Of a stretch of DNA of 64,000 bases, positions 58,182 to 64,000 are shown one piece after another. The stretch is taken from NCBI GenBank assembly GCA_025642065.1, contig JAODUP010000095.1, forward strand, positions 788,501-852,500. Reading direction: 5' to 3'. Under the pieces are notes generated by a model. That model saw only the letters and a program-made list of their open reading frames with translations, searched no databases and was not told the origin of the DNA. Positions within the stretch are counted from its first letter, which is position 1. Each line of letters opens with the position of its first letter. The position numbers and the translations under genes were made by a program. Source of the stretch: Paralvinella palmiformis. Taxonomy: Eukaryota > Annelida > Polychaeta > Terebellida > Alvinellidae.

Positions 58182-58502
58182 TTGAATGTTCAGCTCATGT
58201 GCTTTAATTGGTATACTTCTCTTCATAACTTAAATGCATATCAAATCAAATCCTTTAACCAACTTGAAAAAAGGAAAACATGTGTTTACACATTGTGTAT
58301 GCACTTGGTTCAAATAATTATTTTACAAGGTATTGTTTTGTTTCAGTCCTTGAAGTTCTATGATGACGAAATACTATGTAAACAGGCCAATCTGTTGGTT
58401 ACAGATTCACTGGTGTTATCTGTTACAGTAGTCAATGCATGTGTCTATTACATCTCTGGGTATATTCTGTCTAACTTTAAACAGTTCACTGATCTGGACT
58501 AA
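58182..58502 (+). pseudogene. Possible THAP-transposase C-terminal fragment
   Basis: A 106-codon frame. Its end, ACVYYISGYILSNFK, resembles the YIAGYVVRK motif found late in THAP9/P-element and related transposases. It lies downstream of the THAP exons on the same strand. Resemblance is short, so confidence is low. Confidence 0.4.
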
Positions 58503-59557
58503 ATGTCATATTTTTGTAGTAGTGGTTGTTTAGAGCTGGAAGCAATTTGGGTTATTCTGTCCATTTGATAACAAATGACTGATTGTAACTATAGATGAAC
58601 CCGTGGCGCAAGAGATTTGATGCAGCTTATTGTGTGAAAGTACTAATTTCTCCATCTCTAACATGTTAACGCTAACATACACATTGTTAATATTCCATGT
58701 ATATTCTTTGTTTTCAGCTGGGCCGGTCTATATTGCATGGTCTATATTATTGAGGTGTAGACTTTAAATGAACTTATATTTGTTTAGTTAATATATGATA
58801 AACGGACATGATTAATATATGGTGAATTGTGTTATGGACTATGATAAACTGACACGATGAAAGTATGTTTGTATGCATTTGCCTCATATATGCCTAATTG
58901 TTTTCATTAAAAAATTACGCCTTCCACACATAAAGCTGTGAAATAACTTAAACCACGTTCAATTATTGTATGATCAGCTGTCAAGTGATCGCAAATTGTA
59001 GGCTATGAATTAATTAAATGACTGGACTGTAAAATCACTTAATTATTTTTCCAGTTTCAGAGCTTCGTTTTTTTCGATATCATGTGTGCACAATTAAAGT
59101 GTTAATTAATAAAAGAGTATGTGATCATGTAACATATAGTACTGGTATTGGCAATTCATTTCAACCATGCGCACACATGTACGCGATCATATATGGACAA
59201 CCAGAGAGCTTTTGTTTATCTGACAAATACCTCAGGTCGCTCGAGGCGCCACTAGTTCAAAATTCAACATGGCGCCGTAAGAGTAACGCCTCTCTCTATT
59301 TAAGCTCTCTGATATAACACTGTCGGGTGAGCGATAATAGTCCATGTATTCATGTTTCTGCAAAATTGTGACAAAAGTAGCAGCCATGTTGGATTGGGGA
59401 TATTCATCCGCCAGAATTAGCACATGTTTTTTCATATGAAGGTAGCAACCATTGATCTGAAAGAAAACCGAACAGGGCCGCCGATTTGATGACAAACAGG
59501 TGCCAACTTCCGGCCTGGGCAAAAAGAAACGCAGACTGCAAAATAAAGTTTATAAAC

Positions 59558-59633
59558 ATGGTGAATTATTGTTGTGTCGATGGTTGCATAAGCCGTGGGC
59601 GTGAAAGTAATACAAAAGGAATATCTTTTCATC
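59558..59633 (+). CDS. Second THAP-domain first exon
   Basis: MVNYCCVDGCISRGR followed by TKGISFH, then a donor (C|GTTAAGT) in phase 1. CCVxGC and (K)G(I/V)SFH are the opening signatures of a THAP zinc finger, and the exon ends where THAP first exons usually end. No second exon was found in the next 3 kb, so it is an orphan exon or a gene whose next exon is far away or lost. Confidence 0.55.
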
Positions 59634-60528
59634 GTTAAGTATAAGGGAAACTTTTAAAATAGCTGATAAAAGTAGTTTTTTTGGCTGGTGGGGAAAAATT
59701 AAGCTTAACTATTCTCTGTCGTTTGATCCCAACTAATCTAGATCTCCGGACTTGCATAAAACTACCTTTACATATTTGATGACATATACTAGTGCAGGAG
59801 TAATACAGATTATCTACAATCACAAAATTATAATGCACACATCATATTAAATTTCCGTATTCATAGGTTCAAAACTCGAAGCGCAGCCGCTTCAACATTG
59901 CTTTTTGCCCCCAACGGAAGTCAGCACTCTGGACATGGCGGCCCATTCAAACACCACTAAGTGCTCGGTCTAGTTTTCTTTCAGGGTAGGAACCGATACA
60001 ATATGATCAAAACAGGGGTCTTTTACTTTATACACGAAATATGATTCCTAATTGCAATAAGTAAAACATACGCAATAGCTGTGAATTAACAAACAGAATC
60101 AAACTTATTTACTAGGTCGAGTCACACAACATAGGAGAGTTGTGGTTTGGCTGATTAAGCCAAGGTGTGTGTAATTAAGTTTTACGTGTGAATTACAAAC
60201 TGTAAAAACTAGTTAAAATTATTTCGAAAATGTTTATCAGTCAGTGACGCATTTTATGCAAGTTCGCGGAAAAATGCTATGTCGTGGATCCCACGAATCG
60301 GGGTCCAAGTTCCGACCGTGATATATCCGATTTCGTGTTATAGCGATTATATTCTAGTCAAATCTTTGTTATGAAAATTAACATAACACCTGCACATACA
60401 CAAAGTGAGATAGTGGGGAAGAGAGACAGATGGAGAGTTTTAAATGTTTTTACTAGAAAAAAAATTGCTGTCTTTTCAAAGAAACCGAACTAATGCAATA
60501 TAATCTGCCCCTTAGCTTTATGTAAGGT

Positions 60529-60714
60529 TCAATGAAGATACACCGCACTCTGTGTGTTCTCATCTGGAACATAAAATTTCGAGCTATCCCTGGATATAGC
60601 TACATATTTATCAGCTAGGTTATATTTGATTGTGTAGTTCATCCATTGATCAATAACAGACGTAACTTTTATTTTGTTGTTCACGATAGACAATGATGAT
60701 CTGGAGTACGAAGC
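60529..60714 (-). other. Possible terminal exon of an unknown minus-strand gene
   Basis: After a candidate acceptor (CGTACTCCAG) a frame runs SSLSIVNNKIKVTSVIDQWM and later YNLADKYVAISRDSSKFYVP to a stop. Composition looks protein-like, but no family is recognised and no upstream exon was identified. Confidence 0.3.
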
Positions 60715-60723
60715 ATACAACAT

Positions 60724-61029
60724 ATTATACTATTGAATCAATTATCTAACCTATATACCCTATGGGATAAATGCAATTAGTAGACTTAGTTGTTTATGAT
60801 AAATCACATATAGACATACTCGAGACTGATTTATGACATAAACTGCTCTATTTATTCAAGAACATCTTTCCTATCATTCTAGATATTTATTATTCTAAAT
60901 TAAAGTGATTTAATAATTTCCTTCTAAATAATCCCAAGCCAATCTAAAATAAATATAACCAGTATAGTAGTTACCAATATATTCATGAATTGGGTGGCTG
61001 ACTAAAAATATATAATCACCATCATCGTA

Positions 61030-61063
<34 letters not shown>

Positions 61064-61801
61064 TATCACTTTGTCATTATCATACATATCATGGTATAGG
61101 TAATTTGGCACAAAACTAGTGTTTATATAATTTATTAATAACACCCAATCAGCTATAATTACCTTACACATTCACTCTAATTGAAGCAAACTTTACATAA
61201 GTAATCATTCTAGCTAATAAATTTGTTTTGTAAATTACTCACTTCACTTGAAAACAAATTTATCGTGTAAGAAGTGCCCTAGTAGGGTTATAGTTGATAG
61301 TTTTGTTGTTATTTAACTTAAATTCGAGAGTGTCAGAATTGTTGACAGAATATATGCATGTGTGATTGTCAATAAGTGACTAATTTAACGCAAACATAAA
61401 ATGAAATAATCTTTTATTCACCTTCATATTTGCTGTCAGGTTAAATCTCGCTCATTAAAATATAGTAGAAAATTTAACATGAAAATCGCATTATTTAAAG
61501 TGTCCAATAAACAATTTTAATGATTTAAGGAAATGTGTTAAAATGTAATAATATTCATATAGATAGATATACCATACCTGAAAACTAACCTTAATGATAA
61601 AAATGATATTAGTAATTTTGACAGTAGTAACTGCCATCGATGTCGGTATTTACGTTATCATAACAATTATAGTAATAGTTTCATAACAAAGTTCAATTAA
61701 CATTATTCTTCCCTTAAAATATTAATAAATCTATTATTATAATGACTTTGTTACAGGGATACTGTCTGTACACTGTTTGTTTTATCATTGCGGTGACAAT
61801 A
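60724..61801. other. Gene-free stretch with (TA)n at 61034-61064
   Basis: AT-rich. No supported exon between the candidate exon at 60529-60714 and the Cys-rich gene end. Confidence 0.45.
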
Positions 61802-62863
61802 TTATGTAATACACTGACACGAAGAGTCACAACCTCGAACTGGTTCAGCAACATTATCCATGAAACATTCATCGCTATTCCCAGAAGGTGTACATTCACA
61901 GGTAAATGCCTCTGTAAATAGAGTCAAATATTAATCTGAGATACATTAAAAATCACCATTCAAATGCCTCTAACAGAAATTCATTATTTTGAATATTTTG
62001 ATTATTACGAATTCACATATCTTAGTAAAACCAGTAAAAGAAACCATCCATTTATTTAAGCCACTTGTATATTGTGGCCACCTATCTATTTGGTTCATCT
62101 TCTGGTAAACTGTTTTTTTTATTGGTATCCGGGATAACCAAAATGTTGTAAAATATTTGTGTAGTCAGTTCATAATAAATAAGTTTCTAGTCTGGTCAGA
62201 ATGGAGAGGTTTTGATTGATGTTATTTTGATATATACATCTTCATATATAAGTGGAAGGATATACATGTTTTGAAAGTTTGGTTACGTCTATGAAACCTT
62301 CAGGAAAAGATCAAGAGAACTGGAAACATCGCAGCTAGGATAATAATAAAAATAAAGAAGCATGACCACATCACCGATCTGTTGGATTCTCTATGGCTAA
62401 CCATTAAATTACTGTAATTGCTAATACTGGGGTGAAGTTAAATAAAACTGTAAAACCAATTATTACACCCAGAGGGCTAGAGTAATAAGTTTGACTTCAA
62501 TTGCGTAGATTGGGTAGCAGTGAACTGTCTATGTGTCTGATAATGTACCAAATAACATTGGATGAAAACTGTTTAAATTTGATACTTACAACACTTTATA
62601 CAATTAGTACAATTTATTAATGGAGTGAGTTGTATTTTCGATAGCAGTGTTACAGTACTTACGCTCATAAATTCCTCCGAGTGATTCCAAGTGGGGACCT
62701 CCCAGTACAGTCCAGTCGGCATTACAATTCCGACCATCACAGAGACATAAGTATGTTCCTTGTACAAACAGAGGATCTGAGTTACAGATGTGGATACCAG
62801 ATGGGGGGTGGATCATATTGGCACTGGTCAGGTCGGTATCAGCTATACATCCACGAGCGAAAC
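61802..62863 (-). CDS. Cys-rich secreted-type protein, 3' exons (5' part not found)
   Basis: Two exons on the minus strand: 62863-62663 (201 nt, phase 1-1) and the terminal exon 61911-61802 (110 nt with stop). The first encodes RGCIADTDL, GIHICNSD and a CLCDGRNCN block. The second encodes FTCECTPSGNSDECF and RGCDSSCQCIT, then the stop. Junctions GAGC|GTAAGT and TTTACAG|AGGC agree in phase. The CxCxxxxCN pattern resembles Ly6/three-finger or similar disulfide-rich extracellular modules, but the family is not identified. The signal peptide and start must lie upstream, beyond 62863 or outside the window. Confidence 0.65.
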
Positions 62864-63449
62864 CTTTTTAAAAAGAATATGTAAAACGTGAGCGAGCCAA
62901 GTCTGAAATAGTTTATGATGGATATAAATATGGTAAGAACCATATATTTCAAGCTTAATTATAACAAAAGACAGACTTATACTGAAGTGTAAATTTTAAA
63001 AGACAAGGGCATCATTTGACCCAATATAATAAGTAAGCCCAGTTCCTGGCAGGGTTGGGGCCATTACAGGACCAAGGTAATCGATTACGATTACTTGAGA
63101 ATATACGATTACATTCATTTTGAATGTAGTCGATTACGATGGACCACCTCTGTAAATGGACCACTTTTTCACAGTCTGAAATTATTGCTATACTTAAAAT
63201 TAAGTTTTTCTTCTGTAACTCGACCACTTCCCAACTCCGACTTCGACCTTTGATCTCCGTCTAATGCCCACGTTTGCTATCCCGTATGTCGACCGAAGGC
63301 CTTGTCTTGTTGAAGTTTGGGGTAGAAACCCCTGGCTGTCGCCTATTGGGCACAGCCACCTGGTGTTGGCTTCTGTTGTTGTGACGATTGGCGTACTATG
63401 AGTTGTTTAGTATGGTGGAACCTCAGTTTACTATAGAAGTCAATTTCGG
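62864..63449. other. No gene recognised
   Basis: May contain the intron or an upstream exon of the Cys-rich gene, but none could be supported. GATTACGATTACTTGAG near 63080 and its inverted form near 63130 make a small local repeat. Confidence 0.4.
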
Positions 63450-63598
63450 AGGAGAAAAAACCTTACCAGTTGCCTGGTTGGACTAAAACCTCCTCCTACT
63501 ATAATGTCGCGGCCGGGAACCTCCGGCCTCCCGAACAGCACGGATTATGGGTACGGGGGCCCAAGCTCTTATCCACTAGTCCATAGGGGCGGTCTGAT
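63450..63598 (-). repeat. SINE family 2, minus-strand copy
   Basis: On the minus strand: CCCCTATGGACTAGTGGATA (A-box side), GGAGGTTCCCGGCCGCGACA (B-box side), TTATAGTAGGAGG and CAGGCAACTGGTAAGG. This agrees with the copies at 24265 and 34734 from the B box onward. Here the head is better preserved. Confidence 0.65.
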
Positions 63599-63934
63599 CT
63601 GTCCTTGGTATATGTAGGGATCTTTCTGGAGAAGTGGAGTTATGATGTCTGGTAGGAATGTTGATTTCCTTATGAGCAATGCTGCTAGGTGGCGGTCTGG
63701 AAGTTTGTGGTGTTCCGGGCGGAGATGACCTTTAAGTGATCTTCGGTGCTTCGGGTAGGCTGGGCAGTTAAGCAGGTAATGTACCGGATCGTACACTTGT
63801 TGACAGTGCCGGCATCGTGTTTGGGGTGACGGGCCGGTGAAGTTTCTTGTGTAAGCCCAGAAACGCAGTCTTCTGAGCTGGGTGTCGGTCAATCGTACCG
63901 AGGGCCGAGATGTAGCCCTGTATATGTTCACCAA
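63569..63934 (-). pseudogene. LINE C-terminal zinc-finger region
   Basis: A 121-codon frame has RLTDTQLRRLRFWAYTRN and CRHCQQVYDPVHYLLNCPAY. The CxxC...H....C order is that of the zinc finger at the C-terminus of many LINE ORF2 proteins (Jockey/I/RTE types). The frame's last codons lie in the SINE family 2 head, so the LINE is cut or joined there. Upstream reverse transcriptase would lie outside the window. Confidence 0.6.
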
Positions 63935-64000
63935 CGGATGGGTTATTTTAATTGGCTGCTGGCCAATCAGGATTATTTAGCAGCTAGAGTTAAAACAACG

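Larger units (their letters stand above)
57015..60350. mobile_element. Region with THAP-transposase remnants and pogo-like ends (borders uncertain)
   Basis: GGGCCCGGTTATAACGCGGTCG near 57016 and, on the other strand from about 60350, ATAATCGCTATAACACGAAATCGG share a CG(G/C)TATAAC(G/A)CG core like element termini. Between them are two THAP-domain starts, a second THAP exon and a possible transposase C-terminal piece. Whether it is one element or several is not settled. Confidence 0.4.

Noticed and set aside
59232..59522. 96-codon minus-strand frame with many cysteines and prolines
   Set aside because: Lies over a GC-richer, possibly promoter-like region upstream of the second THAP exon on the other strand; no motif found.

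Overview
The window is animal nuclear DNA. It is AT-rich, its genes are split into many short exons with GT..AG introns, and it carries long (TA)n, (CA)n, (GATA)n and trinucleotide tracts plus a dense mix of SINE, LINE, LTR and DNA-transposon remains. The mixture (EMI/EGF secreted proteins, short-LTR Mag/SURL-like gypsy element, several tRNA-headed SINE families) fits a lophotrochozoan, most likely a mollusc. That placement is inference from gene and repeat style, not from a match.

Layout. (1) 1-7.4 kb: repeats and unannotatable sequence. (2) 7.39-15.40 kb, plus strand: an eight-exon gene for a secreted S1-family serine protease with an N-terminal EMI-type module. The exon lengths sum to an exact open frame of 368 residues. 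(3) 16.5-19.1 kb: LINE pieces, including an intact ORF1 and the start of ORF2, bracketed by roughly 90-bp inverted repeats. (4) 19.2-24.7 kb and 29.2-35.1 kb: two direct copies of a duplicated segment, each with a minus-strand eight-exon gene for a small secreted EMI-EGF protein (245 and 244 residues). They are separated by 4.5 kb holding a broken LINE with a TIR element inside it. (5) 35-51 kb: mostly mobile DNA. A gag fragment has a tRNA-Leu-type primer site and a SINE in it; there are decayed LINEs, a frameshifted Mag-like gypsy element with a tRNA-Ser-type primer site, and SINE copies with clear target-site duplications. (6) 51.4-56.8 kb, plus strand: a three-exon glycosyltransferase family 92 (DUF23) type II membrane protein of 486 residues. 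Its 3.8-kb first intron carries a TIR element with a cysteine-rich ORF and a LINE 3' end. (7) 57.0-60.4 kb: remnants of a THAP-domain gene, probably a transposase. (8) 60.5-64 kb: two minus-strand exons of a cysteine-rich secreted protein, a possible further terminal exon, then a SINE and a LINE tail.

How the genes relate. The protease and both EGF proteins are predicted to be secreted and all carry an EMI-like region, a module that mediates protein-protein assembly outside the cell. A local cluster of extracellular proteins is therefore plausible, but no shared pathway can be shown from sequence alone. The GT92 protein should act in the Golgi. I saw no rRNA gene, no functional tRNA gene, no CRISPR array and no bacterial-style operon. 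The most promising unusual item is the EMI-protease: it lacks the trypsin Asp at the specificity site and has an extra Leu before the IVGG activation motif.
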